From Xestospongia muta (taxonomy: Eukaryota > Porifera > Demospongiae > Haplosclerida > Petrosiidae): a stretch of DNA of 64,000 nt. The position numbers were made by a program, and so were the translations under genes. The notes below the pieces were generated by a model. The model did no database searches. It was not told the DNA's origin and saw only the letters and a list, made by a program, of their open reading frames with translations. How positions within the stretch are numbered: position 1 is the stretch's first letter; each line of letters opens with the position of its first letter. Shown one piece after another: positions 1 to 13,000 of this stretch. The stretch spans positions 7,860,400 through 7,924,399 of the forward strand of contig OY848924.1 of assembly GCA_963693285.1 (NCBI GenBank). Reading direction: 5' to 3'.

Positions 1-236
1 TACTGGTACATCATTATAGTACACGTACCACAGGACTAACTACTGGTATATCATTATAGCACATGTACCACAGGACTAACTACTGGTATATCATTATAGC
101 ACATGTACTACAGGACTAACTACTGGTATATCATTATAGCACATGTACCACAGGACTAACTACTGGTATATCATTATAGCACACATACCACAGGACTAAC
201 TACTGATACATCATTATAGCACATGTACCACTGTTC
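1..236. repeat. Tandem repeat, 40-bp unit, about six copies
   Basis: A unit beginning tactggtatatcattatagc recurs every 40 bases with a few substitutions (positions 1, 41, 81, 121, 161, 201). It lies on the 3' side of the MEAK7-like gene and is probably inside one of its introns, because the TLDc domain is unfinished when the repeat begins. No coding role is seen. Confidence 0.95.
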
Positions 237-375
237 AATAGCAATAATTGTACTACAACTGTTATAATAATCAATCTCCCGTCAATCTTGTCAAATCCAT
301 TATAACGCTACAAAACCACATACACTTTAATATGTCTGGTCCTTTTTCTACAATGTTATACTTAACACTCCTCTT

Positions 376-983
376 CTACAAAGACTTACTCTTCAACATT
401 GTAAACGATGGCTTTATTTCCAACAAAAAGCAATCTTTCTCTCCCCAAAAGAAAGTTCCATCCCTCCATTCACGATCTACACCAATAACAAATTGAACTT
501 TCTCATTAATGTGCCCTTGACAAGTAAGTATCATAATAGAAGGTTCTCGGTAGTCGAAACAATGAGACCTGAATCGATTCATACTCATACCGTCGCGATC
601 ACTGGAATATAGCATTGTCCATGTACCACCTAATGGATGCTTGTTGCTAGACTGGTTTGAGAAAGGAACAGTTATATTATACAAAGTGAAAACCTTTCTT
701 GAGTGGACACAGTATACAAGCATCATAAATAAAGTAATACACTTAATTATTGTAGGGGACTAGAGTAAGTGCCCCGAATATTGAGGCCATTATAAGCAGT
801 GATATTGTATAAATTAACTACTAAATTACCTGGGCAGCACTCTCATCTCTTTTGTGTCCCATATAAATTAGGGGTACTATAGTAGATAGTGCCCAAATAA
901 ATACTTGCATGCTTTGTAACTGTTCCTCTGAGGTACTGTCCTCTAACAAAGGAGCAGGTAGTTGATACTTGGTGTGTAATAAC

Positions 984-1060
<77 letters not shown>

Positions 1061-1946
1061 CACGACACAAGAAAATTTGGTTACATACAATATCATTTGG
1101 ATCAGTTTTGTTGTGGTCACCATGAAGTAGTGTCTCTATCCAATGTTGTAATCCCTCCAAGAGACGAGGGCAATGTTCATTCATCCATACTGCAAATTGA
1201 GTAGCAGTTAGCTCATGAGATTGTGCATCAGCTATTAACATCTAAGTATGAATGAATCAAAGATAAAACGGACAATTAATTCTAATTAATACATACCGCT
1301 GCAGAAACAAGTGATGTGATAATTGGATTCTCACGATGGACCTTAGCATTCTCATGAAGTTCAGAGCCCACTACAAGAGCAAACATAGCAGCAACATATA
1401 TGACGTCTACCAAACCTGAAAAACAACCAATAAAATACTGTTCTAGTAAAAAGCTAATACTTTTCTGGTCCAAGTGTTCTTTTCCGTGAGAAAAAACGTA
1501 AAAAAAGAATTTTTCTGATTCGTGAAGATTTCCTTTACAAGCTACAATATAATAAAATAAAACTGGTTTGTAAAACAAGTTATACCTGATAAATGAGCAA
1601 GATTGGTCATTGCTTTTATAAATGTTTCTTCATTAACAGTACCAGATGAACCAAAGAGTCTTTCAAACAATAACTGACTAAAATTTAAACAAGGCCCACC
1701 AAAATAATTGATAAATCGTCCCTAAATAAAACTAAGTCAAAAGCTCATACCAGTATAACTGTAAGTCACCTTAAAGACAGCATCATCTACTGTTCCATCT
1801 CCATCGACTTTCTTTCTTAGTTCCTACTCATAATAATGATTGACTCAAAAGTCATTGAAATGTCTCTCTACCTTGTAGAGCTGAGAATATCTTTTGTCTG
1901 CTGCAGAACGACCAGGATGGGTTGGAGAAGAGTGTGATTGTCCCAT
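376..1946 (-). CDS. MEAK7: MEAK7-like TLDc-domain protein, 3' end missing
   Basis: The start at 1946 gives MGQSHSSPTHPGRSAADKRY, a glycine-2 N-myristoylation type start like human MEAK7. Exons read on the minus strand include 1872-1946, 1770-1823 (DGDGTVDD, an EF-hand-like loop), about 1575-1721, about 1299-1418, about 1085-1241, 838-982, and a TLDc exon ending at 390. The TLDc exon holds GGTWTMLYSSDRDGMSMNRF and the aromatic FFWGEKDCFLLEIKPSF segment typical of the domain. MEAK7 is known as a lysosomal mTOR-associated signalling protein in mammals. The last TLDc strands are absent, so the gene runs past the left edge of the window or resumes beyond the 40-bp repeat. One intron carries a long CT tract directly against its acceptor at 983. 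The family is TLDc with good confidence; the MEAK7 assignment rests on the myristoyl start, the EF-hand-like exon and overall order. Confidence 0.8.
985..1058. repeat. (GA)n microsatellite forming a pyrimidine tract
   Basis: A pure GA run of about 74 bases. On the sense strand of the minus-strand MEAK7-like gene it reads (CT)n and runs straight into CCAG, the 3' splice site of the exon that starts at 982. Confidence 0.95.
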
Positions 1947-2024
1947 TATAGACTCACTCAGTTGTACGTATTATAATACATGTGATGTCATAGGCGTGTA
2001 GGAGGTGGGGCTGGAGTTTGGAGC
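1947..2024. promoter_or_regulatory. Bidirectional promoter, MEAK7-like / NICN1
   Basis: Only 78 bases separate the two start codons, so both genes must share their upstream region. It contains a GC/CACCC-type stretch (gtgtaggaggtggggctgg) close to the NICN1 start. No TATA box is evident. Promoter function is inferred from spacing. Confidence 0.6.
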
Positions 2025-2636
2025 ATGGCACAATTAGGAAGAAAAGAATTGGTGGAATTAGAATGTGATATCAGATCTCCAGTTTACTTGGAACCTCCCC
2101 TGACGTATCCTCCTTTAAACCACATGATTAGATTTGGTTGTCAGGTGATTGATGTTGTAACAAGTGCTCCATCTTCTATCGAATGTCTTGCATTTCAAAA
2201 TTATTATACATATTCTATCACAATTAAGTTTGTCAAAGCTGGAAGGTCAACATCAGACCCTACGTCATGGCAATATTGTATAAAAGATAGGATCCTGATG
2301 CCACAGTGTCATTGTGAGATAGGGTCCCAGCAAAGGTTTATTTTTGGGAACGAAGAATTCCAACAGCAGCTGTCAAATATCCAACAAATACGAATAATAT
2401 TGAAACAACCTTCTTCTAATTGGAACAGTTTTGGTATCAATGATTTATCACTTTATTGTATGTCAAGTGACAAACAATCTTTTACACAGTCTCAAACCAA
2501 TGATTCAAGCCAGTCTCAGACTCAAACCATTAACTCAAGTCAATTGAACAAGGAACTTTTACTTGGTAAAATAAATCAGATGTTGCAAGTCACATGGCAA
2601 GCACATGATCACCTTGTGACATCACCAAACAAATAA
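2025..2636 (+). CDS. NICN1: Nicolin-1, tubulin polyglutamylase complex subunit
   Basis: An intronless 203-residue reading frame. It matches nicolin-1 along most of its length by recalled comparison: a central FQNYYTYSITIKF segment (human FKNYYTAFLSIRV), then CIKDRILMPQCHCE (human CLRDYCLMPDPHSE), then IRIILKQPSSNWNSFGI (human LRLILRQPSPLWLSFTV). Human nicolin-1 is 213 residues and co-purifies with the neuronal tubulin polyglutamylase complex. The C-terminus here is a Gln/Ser/Thr-rich linker followed by a short helix. It is divergent with the MEAK7-like gene and convergent with Mind bomb, whose stop codon lies 150 bases downstream. The first ATG was taken because the preceding sequence belongs to the neighbour's promoter. 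Confidence 0.88.
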   Translation: MAQLGRKELVELECDIRSPVYLEPPLTYPPLNHMIRFGCQVIDVVTSAPSSIECLAFQNYYTYSITIKFVKAGRSTSDPTSWQYCIKDRILMPQCHCEIGSQQRFIFGNEEFQQQLSNIQQIRIILKQPSSNWNSFGINDLSLYCMSSDKQSFTQSQTNDSSQSQTQTINSSQLNKELLLGKINQMLQVTWQAHDHLVTSPNK

Positions 2637-2785
2637 TTGATTAGACAAAAAAAATTAATGTCATCAAAAACATAGAAAAAATCTATGGTAGTCATAGCAA
2701 CATCGATACCTTAGTAACTACACTTATATATATATAAATGAAATGTAATTGTACCAGTTTTGGGGTGTGTCAATGACCACACCCA

Positions 2786-5700
2786 CTACTGAAAGAGTTG
2801 AATCCTATGTTGGATAACTTTCCTACAAATAGGACACACATCTACTTTTTGTGAACATTTGAGACAAAATTGATGACCACAGGTAAGTGCAGTGTCACGA
2901 CGGTTCTCACAACAAATCTCACAGAGAGTTAGAGAGAAGGATATCGTGGCTTCTTGAGGATGACTTGCCTGGGTCTCCTCAGCTAATATTAATGGTAGGT
3001 AATTAAAGGGGGTGGAGTTTGTCTTACGCATTCCAGCCTTGGATTCAATAGCTTGTTTGCATTCTGCACATTTCTTTTTCATTCTTGTACTGCAAGCTGA
3101 GTGATGTCATATGACGTCATATTACATCACATGTCATCTAATTACCTGGACAAAAGCAATGTTGGCATGGAAACACAGTAACAGTGGCTGGCTCCTCTTC
3201 ACACATTAGACAATTGGGTACAGGTGGAGGAATATCTTCAACACGTTCAACTTTAGTCTACAGGATTATTATATAGATAAACAAATGGATGAAAAGATAG
3301 AAAAATGGATAAATAGATAGACAAATGGATGAACAGATAAAAGATAAGATGTATAGATAGATTAGTTAACTAACTAACTTTACATTGAGGACATTTTTTA
3401 GCTCGTTCAGAACAGAGACGACATATAACAGCATGACCACAAGGTAACAATACAACATCTACTTCTTTATCACACAATAAACATTCCACAGCTGAAGGTT
3501 TTGTGATTGGCTTTGAGTAATTTTCAGGAGGAACAGGAGGTGGGCGTGGCTCAGGGACAGCTACAATAGGATTTGTTACAATAGGATTTGTTATGTCCTA
3601 AAAAATAAATATTATGACACAAAAAATTAAATAGATAATTACCATTAGAGCGGGAGGAGGTTTTGCTGCCCCTGAAGTGGGTGTAGCTTGTCCAGAAGCG
3701 GTAAGACCAGATATGGCTCCAGAACGACACAATGACCCATGATATTTGCTAGAAGACTATCTCAATAAGACACACTAATAATGATTCTTGTTACCTTCTC
3801 TCCTGGCTTGTCTGTTGGTCCACATATTTAGTAACAATTGTAACGATATTAGCAGAACATATAGTAAGAGGTGTGAGTCCTTTATTGTTATGAATGTACA
3901 GGTCAGCACCCTCTTGTACCAGAAAACAAGCTACAGCTGCTTGAGTGTGTTCCTGGTTCTCTCCTTCAGGTGGCTGAAGCAATTCCAGCACCTAATGAAG
4001 TAATTATAAATTCATTGAATATCACCATAGTTACTAAATTACCTCTTTAATATGAGGCGTGTCACTTGATATTGGTTCGGTTACTTCACGTATCATAGCA
4101 TAATGAAGGGGCGTGTCACCATCATGATCCTGTTATTACCATGGCAACAGATGTGTATGGGACTAGATAATGACATACCTGAGCATTTAAATTAGCACCA
4201 AAACCAACCAGTCGTTCAACAATCCTAGAATGACCTTGATGCACTGCAATATGTAGAGGAGTTTGAAGGGCGTTGGTAAGACTATTAACTTCACAGGCAT
4301 CCTGAAATAGGATAAACAGGTGGACAGCTGTGTTATACTTACATTTTCAGCTAAGGTTGTAACAATGTCAAGGTGATCATTCAAACTAGCTAAATGTAGG
4401 GCGGTATACCCATCATCTTTTTTCAAATTTGCATAGTTTGGATTTTGACGAAGGAACTGCTCCATAGCTCTGTAGAATAGTATGAAATTAAAGTGAAAAT
4501 AAAGTTAATATTTACGGCAAAAATCCAATCCTAGCAGATTCATGTATAGGTGTGAATAGTCTAAAATTAACCAGCTCAGGACTAGCTCCAGCCTCAAGAA
4601 GAATGGACACAGCCTCATTCTTCTGGGCCAATACAGCGCAATGTAATGGTGTGTTACCTTCACCATCCTATCGGAGATAAAATGATAAGGACCTGTCCCA
4701 TTATATGAGATGTTACCTGATTTGACAGGTCAATATCAGGGTGAGAAACAAAGACTTTGAGAGCACTGACGTTGCCTTTAATAGCGGCTATATTGATGGG
4801 TGTGGCACCACCTTTGTTTTTGGCATTAACTTGAGCTCCTTTGTTAATGAGTAACTTTGCAGCTTCATCTTCATCTCTATGGAAATTAAAATGAGTTAGT
4901 AAAGGGTTAAATTTGTTCTTTGTTTTACCCATAAGCACACAAGTGAAGTGGTTTGTCGCCATCGTCATCCTGTTAGTGGAAGTAGTCATGTGATTGTCAT
5001 ATGACTTAAACAGCCTACCTCTATTTCTAAGTTGGGATTAAACTCTAAAAGACACTTAATTATATCTGTGTTGCCTGCTACAGCCGCACAATGCAAAGCA
5101 GCTTTGCCAGCTGCCATTGCATTTATCTAGAAATGAAATTTTAGCATCCATTTGTCTATCTATCCATCCATTCATTTGCTCATCCATCCATCAGTCGGTC
5201 CATATACTAACATCTGAAGGATGTTTGGTTAAGAATTCTCTCAAAGTAGAGACGTCACCAGATGCAGCAGCTGCTACAACAACAGCAGGATTCTCTAACA
5301 TTGAGAGAAGTCTCAATTGAAGATCCATATCACCACCAAGCATATCTTCTTCAGCTGTATAAAGGAAAGTATGTCACATGACTGTCATGTGTTATCTATC
5401 AACATACGAGCAGCTTCAGGTGGGTTTTCGCCAGGAGCTGGTTTCAAACAGAGAGGATTAAATGTCCAATTACGTCCATTAACTGATGCTCTGACATCAC
5501 CAGAAGGAAATACTTTGACAACTCTACCAGCTTGGCCAAGTGACTAACAAATAAACAAGGAAATGAAAAATCATTATACAGATTTCACTACCCATTGTAC
5601 CAATGTCACCACTACCCATTGTACCAATGTCACTACCATTGTACCAATGTCACCACTACCCATTGTACCAATGTCACCACTACCCATTGCACCAATGTCA

Positions 5701-7462
5701 CTACCATTATACCAATGTCACCACTACCCATTGTACCAATGTCACCACTACCCATTGTACCAATGTCACCACTACCTATTATACCAATGTCACCACTACC
5801 CATTGTACCAATGTCACTACCATTGTACCAATGTCACTACCCATTATAACCAATGTCATTACCCATTATAACCAATGTCACCACCACCCATTATGCCAAT
5901 GTCACTACCATTACACAACATTGTCCACAAACTTACCAAAGCCATGTCATCCACCCATCCTCCATGACCATCTTGTAAATCATGAACCATAGCAATATCA
6001 TCAATTATTCTCACCACATCACCAACAGAAAATTGGGTGACTTTAGTGACAGCTGCTACATTGAGCGTCCAAGTACGATTGTTAGGATAACGCACTCGGA
6101 TATCTCCTGAGTCAAGAACACTCTGAACAGTACCCACTTGGGCAATCAACTAATAATTGAACACATGAGACATGTACACAAATGAAGGACATTTGTACCT
6201 CAACCATCTGGTCATTCCAACCACCATGTCCTTGCTGCATTGCTTTAAAAACATCTACTTCCAATTGGACTCGTACCAAGTCACCAGAGGCAACATCTGC
6301 CTTCTCTTCTGTGGGAGACTCCTCGACTGGTTTCCCAAGAACAGGGAGATGATCGGGATAATAGAACCCACCCTCACCGGGGGTAACAGCTTTGATGTCG
6401 ATCTGATAGATAAATAAATAAAAAAGGTAGATGGATGAATGAAAGAATAATGGATGGATGAATGGAAGAAGGAGGGGACATATGTACAATAGATCCAATA
6501 GAGATAGACTTACATACCTTTCCTTTGTGCCCAATTCTGTAAACATTTTTCTTACCACCTTTAGACCATTCTACTTCAGCTACACTTCTCTGTATTGTTA
6601 TTAACAATTCAATTTTGTGTCACATGACTTATAACAACTCACAAACGTATCCTTTTCCCATCCTCGCACTTCAGTCAACTGTCCTTTACTACCAGTACCT
6701 CCTAGTAAATAATATGACATCATGAGACTTATCACCCATGTCTTGTCCTTACCATCTTGATCTCCCCACAACCAGTCGTACCCACGGACAACCTCAGCAC
6801 CCTTGAAGAGTCCTTTAGCTACCAAACGAGTACTAGTAGCTCTCATAGGTAAACGAACTCTATTAGAAAAATGGTCAACAGGCAGTAAGCAAGAATTTTA
6901 TTCATTAATCCATCCTTCTAGCTGTCAACAGCCATAAGCCTATCCATTTGTATTACCTTGGTGATTCTGGTGTATCTTGTCTCATAAATTCATGTTCCAT
7001 ACTGTGTTTACCACTCATGTAACAGCTGGTACATAAATCAAAGTCGAAACACTTGATACACTTCCATCTCATTCCTTGAATCCCATTCTCACGACAAGAG
7101 TCACAGATAATGTGCTGATGAGATACAGCTGCAAGTGAAATTGATAATTAATCATGTACCTTATTAATTTATGTATAATAGGATCCCACAAAAATGAACT
7201 TAAATAACATATTACATTTCTTACCCACTGGTCCATTGTCTAGTAGTAACAGATCATATTTACCCTCAATACCACAACGATAATTACACCGGCTACCATT
7301 ATCCCAATAAACCAACACCGCACGAGCTGTTACATGACCTTGTTCAGGTGTGTCGGCAGTTCTGGCTTCAACGACAGTTCCAACATGACCCTCTCCTCCA
7401 TCTTGTGCACCCCATTTCCAATCTGGTCCTCGTACAACCCTCATACCAACTTTGACCTCCAT
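2786..7462 (-). CDS. MIB1: Mind bomb E3 ubiquitin ligase (three-RING, MIB1 type)
   Basis: A complete many-exon gene. The start codon is at 7462 ([25 protein letters not shown]), the first MIB/HERC2 domain. Next come a ZZ zinc finger (about 6957-7130), a second MIB/HERC2 domain (about 6640-6860, [14 protein letters not shown]), three Mib repeats (about 5395-6560) with repeated [16 protein letters not shown] cores, ankyrin repeats (about 3790-5320, including [20 protein letters not shown]), and three RING fingers: about 3380-3490, about 3050-3240, and a last one with [20 protein letters not shown] and CPICRKVI ending at 2786. The order and the CPICRK-x-I ending match MIB1; MIB2 has fewer RINGs. 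Mind bomb ubiquitinates Notch ligands such as Delta to drive their endocytosis in the signal-sending cell. Introns are 40-330 bp and several hold minisatellites. Confidence 0.95.
3255..3375. repeat. GATA/GATG-rich degenerate repeat in a MIB1 intron
   Basis: Repeated atagatagacaaatggatgaa-like units lie between the first and second RING exons. Similar ATCC/GATG simple repeats occur in MIB1 introns near 5140-5200 and 6410-6480. Non-coding. Confidence 0.8.
5583..5920. repeat. Minisatellite, about 24-bp unit, in a MIB1 intron
   Basis: Copies of caccactacccattgtaccaatgt, with shorter variants lacking one block, are repeated about 14 times between two Mib-repeat exons. All three forward frames stay open through it ([24 protein letters not shown] repeats). 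Those frames are artefacts of a unit length divisible by three with no stop. Confidence 0.93.
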
Positions 7463-7727
7463 TCTTTGCAAATCTATCTACTGCTAGTAGTTTCTATCTG
7501 GTCCTCAAACAAACTTCTAGAAGACTGCAGATTTTTTATTCCATTTTTCGCTGAACTCAGCTATATAGACAGCTACTAAATCACTTTAATTACACGAGTG
7601 GGTGGGGACTCCTCTAGGGTTTGCCCCATTATCCATTATTAACAACTAGTTGATTAATTAGCCATATCTTTCCAGCACCAAAAAGGGGTGGAGCTGGTTT
7701 GCAAACTCAAACACAAGTTACTGAGAA
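7463..7727. promoter_or_regulatory. Shared upstream region, MIB1 / coiled-coil gene
   Basis: 265 bases lie between divergent start codons. CACCC/GC-type stretches (gagtgggtggggac, aaaggggtggagctgg) are visible on the plus strand. Promoter role is inferred from the head-to-head arrangement. Confidence 0.5.
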
Positions 7728-9858
7728 ATGGACATACCTTTGCTAGCAGAGGAGAGCCACGGAAAAGAAAGTAATGGAGCTGTTCACATTAAAAGAGACC
7801 TATACAAGTCTACTGTAAAAAGCAGTGATGATGTCTATTATCTTAGACCTAAAGCAAACCCACCAGAACAGGTTCATTAACAAATAATGGAGACCTCAAT
7901 GTGTGATATTTGTATTAGGTTGTAGAGGAGTTAGTGGAGGGGTTAAAGACAGCTAAATCAGTGGAAGAGATGAGAGATACTTGTAGTGTATTAACTCAAC
8001 ATATAAATCATGAGTTGTCTTTGACAAAACAAAGACTAGCAGATCAGCTGAAATTTTTAAGAAATGAACGGGAGAAGGCTCTTAAATTGGTAACTAATCT
8101 ATTTTTATGCATAAAGTTTGGATGACTGGATTGATTGATATTATAGCAACTACACTATAATATCAATGAAGTTATGTTCCATATCAAAAAGAAACTGATT
8201 AGATTCACTTTTCCAAATTGGCCATAAAAAAGCAAACAATAGCAATTATTTATTACTTTTATTGTTATTGTTTATGCTGTGGAGTAAAAACAGGGGGGGG
8301 CAGGAGGGCAGCTGCTCCCCCCAATATTGAACCTGGAGAGGCATTGTCCCCCCGATACTTACAGTTCAACATGTATGCACAGTGTTGCTACATTTAAACA
8401 AAACTAAATATAAGTGCTGAATTCATCTCGTGAGCACAAAAGCTTCTGAAACACAAATACACAAGCTTCTAAATCTTTACTTGACCGTTCCTGTCACTAC
8501 TGCTAGTGCAGAACGTAACTTTTCTGCACTGAAGCACGTCAAAAAGTATTTAAGAAATCCCCATGACTAAGTCATGATTAAATCATTGTATGTTCCTGCA
8601 TATTCATAGAGAACTGACTGAAAATCTAAGCTTACCAGATATTGCTGAAGAATTCATCAAATGAAATGATAAAAGAATAAACTTTTTTGGACATATATAA
8701 TTTATTTTAATTGATTAAATATCGATTTTGTTTTGTGATTCATTTTGGGCTGCCCCCCCCCCCCCCCCCAATAAAATTTTCCTTCCTATCCCACTGTTAT
8801 GGTTAGGTTTAACAGAAAGTGAAGGTGTTTTAACAATCTAAGTTAAGTTTAGTCAACTATAACTAATTACTCATATTGTGAATTTCATGTGAAAAGGAAC
8901 CATTGAAAGTGAGTAAGTATGTTTTGATTCAATTAAACGTTGTGGTCATGATAGCATAGAAATTGAGACTGCCAATGATAATACTGCATGTGTCCAGATA
9001 TTTCATCAAACCAATGGTAGTACTGCATGTGTCCAGATATTTCATCAAACAGTGCCAACTACAGCCACACTAGAGTAACTAGTAAAATTCAAAGCATTTT
9101 AGTTGTTTTTACAATAGCTATAATTGTTAGTTTATTTAATTAACACTACTTAATTTAATTCACAGGAGCAATTCAGTGAATGTGAGATTAACTCTCTCAA
9201 AAAACAACTGGAAATGATCCAAATTGAATATAGACTAGTGGACAAGAGTCGAGTTAAAACTTTACAGGTAATGCTTACTAGAATCCATTAGTTAAGTATA
9301 ACATCATTATCTGTTGTACAGTCTCAATTACAAGCTGCTGTTGGTGAGAGAGAGGATTGGAAACAAAGAGCTGAGCATTTGGCTGACGTCTGTGAGACAA
9401 TGCAACTAGTGAACAGGTTAAAATGGCTTGTATCATTAAGTACATTGTTATTATTTGTATTTGTATTGTCCAGTCTTCAAAAATCAATGTCTAAGGAGAA
9501 AGACATCCATCAAGAGTATGCAAAAAAGATGAAGGAGTTGGAAATGGCTGCAGAAGAGCAAGAGACAAAAATGATCTATCTTACTTCACAACTTCAACAT
9601 GTATGACATGTTAAATAATTAGTGACAAATATTATTATCATCAATAATAATTAACAGACTACTCTGGAATACAACACCTTAATACAAGAAAGAAATTTAT
9701 TGGCTCAAGAGTTAGTACAAGAGAGAGAAAAGTCAACTAAGTAAGTAGTATTATGTGTCATGAGTTACTTATACTGATATTACTACAGATTACAGCAGAT
9801 TATAGACATCTTAAGGCAGAAAGTGGTATCAAGTGACAGTGTGGTGACACTCCATTAG
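7728..9858 (+). CDS. Coiled-coil protein of unknown function, 263 aa
   Basis: Exons 7728-7871, 7919-8089, 9166-9267, 9322-9416, 9474-9600, 9658-9740 and 9789-9858 join in frame to 263 codons plus a stop. The protein starts MDIPLLAEESHGKESNGAV. After about residue 50 it is nearly continuous amphipathic helix with heptad-like spacing (for example INSLKKQLEMIQIEYRLVDK), predicted to form coiled coils. There is no signal peptide or membrane segment. I do not recognise the family. The 1.08-kb second intron contains a decayed hAT transposase. A polyadenylation signal (aataaa) lies near 9905. Confidence 0.8.
8290..8810 (+). mobile_element. Degenerate hAT-family transposon fragment
   Basis: Inside an intron of the coiled-coil gene. 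From 8463 the forward frame reads LTVPVTTASAERNFSALKHV and KKYLRN, the classic start of the hAT C-terminal dimerisation domain. After a frameshift near 8575 the next frame continues LNHCMFLHIHRELTENLSLP then DIAEEFIK and a stop at 8664. Poly-G/poly-C rich ends (cagggggggcaggaggg near 8290 and a C run near 8753) may be what is left of its termini. It is a relic, frame-shifted and lacking the catalytic region. Confidence 0.8.
8975..9053. repeat. Two direct copies of a 42-bp sequence
   Basis: The stretch around ggtagtactgcatgtgtccagatatttcatcaaac occurs twice in tandem with a couple of changes, in the same intron as the hAT relic. Confidence 0.85.
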
Positions 9859-10052
9859 CAAATAGTTGTAACACTACTACACACACCCTTTGAATAATAT
9901 TTACCAATAAAAATTCATTATTGTCATTAGAGTAGTGGGCTGGTCCGTCTCTCTTGTTGAATACAAAAGAGAGCGGTTGAGTGCAGAGATCAACATAATT
10001 TACACCTACTTATAGCATCTATTGGTAGCCAGTTGCAGCGAGACAACAAGAA

Positions 10053-13000
10053 ATGGATAAAGTTGACGACACATCATCGACAGTTGAGATGACAAACACG
10101 GATTTCATCTGTGAGAACGCGAATATAGAAAAGGGGAGTGAAACCGATTTGCAGACCATAGACTGGGACAAACACCCACCTGTTGTGGATATCAAAGTGG
10201 ATCCCAAGTATCTAAATCAGAATCTACCTTCTGAAAGGTCCAAAAAGTGTTTCTACGTGCTATCTGTAGCGTTAGTGATCGCCTCTATAATTATTGTCTG
10301 GATCTTACTCCTCCTCCCTCAATTTTGCTACTTTGGAGTTGGCATCTGTCATACCAGCTCTTCCGATACAGGAGAAGTAAGTAGATTATGTTTACTTTTT
10401 GTTGTAATAGTGTGTAATGACCCGTGTAATTGCTTGCAATGATCTCTAAACACAAATTTGGAGAACTCTCCTGAACTTTTTGATATAACACTTGTTTGAT
10501 CATGAAGAGAATGTCATACCTAGTGTAAAATTGAGTTTTGGAGTCTAGCATTTAGTATTAATTTTGCCATTAAAATAGAAAGTTTTCTACTGGGCTTTAG
10601 AGGCAGCAAAAGAAAAATTAATAGAGATTAATAATAAATATTTGACTTCTAATATAACTTCAACCTTTTTGTTCTCTTCTTATGAAGTCATATCATGATG
10701 TTATATTGTTACTACAAATGAAATACTTACGTTAGTAAATCAGAATGTCTCAATAGTGACAAAATTCATGTAGACTATAATCAAGGATGTGGTACATAGA
10801 ATATACCTTTATATGCACTGACTAAACTATCTGATATTAGCTGTATTGTAAATGCCATGCATTTAACTGACCATGTCAGTTATAGTGAATTGTGATAATG
10901 TAGCTAAGTACTGCTATAGCAATGATATTGTTATGATTCCTGTTATTTCAGTACATCAAATTATTAAAAGAGTTTGTCTGTTTATTGCATTAGTATGTAC
11001 TCTGGGATTCTTGTTATTTGTTTTGTAAATTCAATTTGTCCTTTTAACTACCTTATTTCACACAATATAAACTGCACACACACACACACACACACACTTG
11101 TCGCTATCCTATATTTGCTATATTTGCAATACTATTATCATTAAATACTGCCCACAATCAATTTGTAAAATATTCACCTTTTACTTGATATATGGAGGCT
11201 TACCAACCTCAAAGAAAAGTTAAGGCTTCCCAGCTATTGATGATCTTTATAAGTTGTCTAACAATTTGTTAGGCAATTAATTTCACAGAAATTCTTCCTT
11301 TTATGTAGCCATTATTGGAAGTTTTATTTTCTAATAATTCTAATTACTTTAATATTTTATGTGTCATTTTTACAGGCTGTAACAACATTGTTTTAAGACA
11401 ATCATTGACATGCATTATATATAGATCTCATGCCTTTTGTTAACATGTACATATAAACATAAAAACATGTACATATAAACATAAAAACATGTACATGACA
11501 ACAGGAAACACACACATGCCCATACTGACTGATATTCTCACATATTGTTTTTGACTTGCATAGTTTATGGGTGGTAATTTGTTTACTTGTTTCTTATGGC
11601 CGTTGCATACTGGCCATGAATTTATTTGCAATACTAAGTATGCATTCCAGCCTTTCAACAGGCAGTGAATATTTGTTAATACTGTTGTGTTTATGGATCG
11701 TGGATTGTGGAGGTCTGTTATGTACTTCTGTTTGACAGTGTTTTTAATTTGCTTTCCCAATGATTTTACTTTGATGATGATGATGATAAGATAATTCAAT
11801 TTGTCATAATGAAATATTAATATGACATATTGGCTTATTTTCAATTATTAAATTAAGTAAAAATGTCATTTGTTGGTATTTGATACAGCTAAAGTGACAG
11901 TCACATTAGTAGACTAATTCTTTCACCGTCTTTTATTTCCACTATAGAATAACATGATATTCAATACATGTACATGATCTACATGTAAACAATGTGTGTG
12001 TATGTTTGTCTGATCATTCATCCAAATATTTGTTTTCTTCGCTCATTTTATTCTATTAATCTATTACTATAACTTATACTCTCCCACTGGAGTCAACATT
12101 ATGTGGTAACAAACACTACAATAAAAATTCCACTCGTTACGACCTCACCATGTCACTTGGACCTTAATAATATTCATAGATTTAATAATATTCACAGTCA
12201 CTATAATCTCATCAGGTTACTACGAACGAAGATGTACTTGACATCACTAGTACATTATATAACATGTAACCGCAATCTCATAGAATGCCATACACCTATT
12301 AAATATTAGAGGGTTCAGAAATATTGTGGCATAACTAAAGTATTACCAGATACAGTGACTATCATAGGTTTAGTCCCATGAATTATTACATCATAATCGG
12401 TGTTAAAAATGTATGTAATATAGGGTTGTAATTGACACAACTGTAGTTACATCTGTATATATGTGATGTAAACATTGGTCTGATCTTGTAGTTGATATCA
12501 TCTGTTTTATTCACATTTTAAAAAGGATGTGGGCAGATGTTGTTTATAACATGATTTATTTGTAGACAAAGAGGATCAAAAATGAAAATATTTTCTTTTT
12601 TGTATATTATTATCTGTCCACTCAGCAATTCATTGCACAATTTATCCATTCATCCATAAACCATTCATGTATCCATTTCCTTCTCAGAAATGTAGCAACA
12701 ATTACACTGGTAGTGCCTGTCAAGGTTATTTCAATACCTGCTCTGATCCACTCGTCAATTTACAAACTTCAACAGACAATGAAGATCTGTTAACTGGATT
12801 GTTTAATGCTCTTCCTTATCTTGATCTCACTCCATCTTGCCGAGAAGTGGAAGAGTCTTTAAAAGTTTTTCTTTGTAACTATAATTTCCAACCTTGTGAT
12901 GATGATGATAATATCATTCTACCAACTCGTAGTCAATGTGAACATTTTAGAGACAATGTGTGCCAATCTGAATGGGAAACGTTAGAACGTATTGGAATTG

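Noticed and set aside
5563..5992. Three overlapping forward open frames of 84-129 codons
   Set aside because: They translate the 24-bp minisatellite in a MIB1 intron; all frames are open because of the repeat period.
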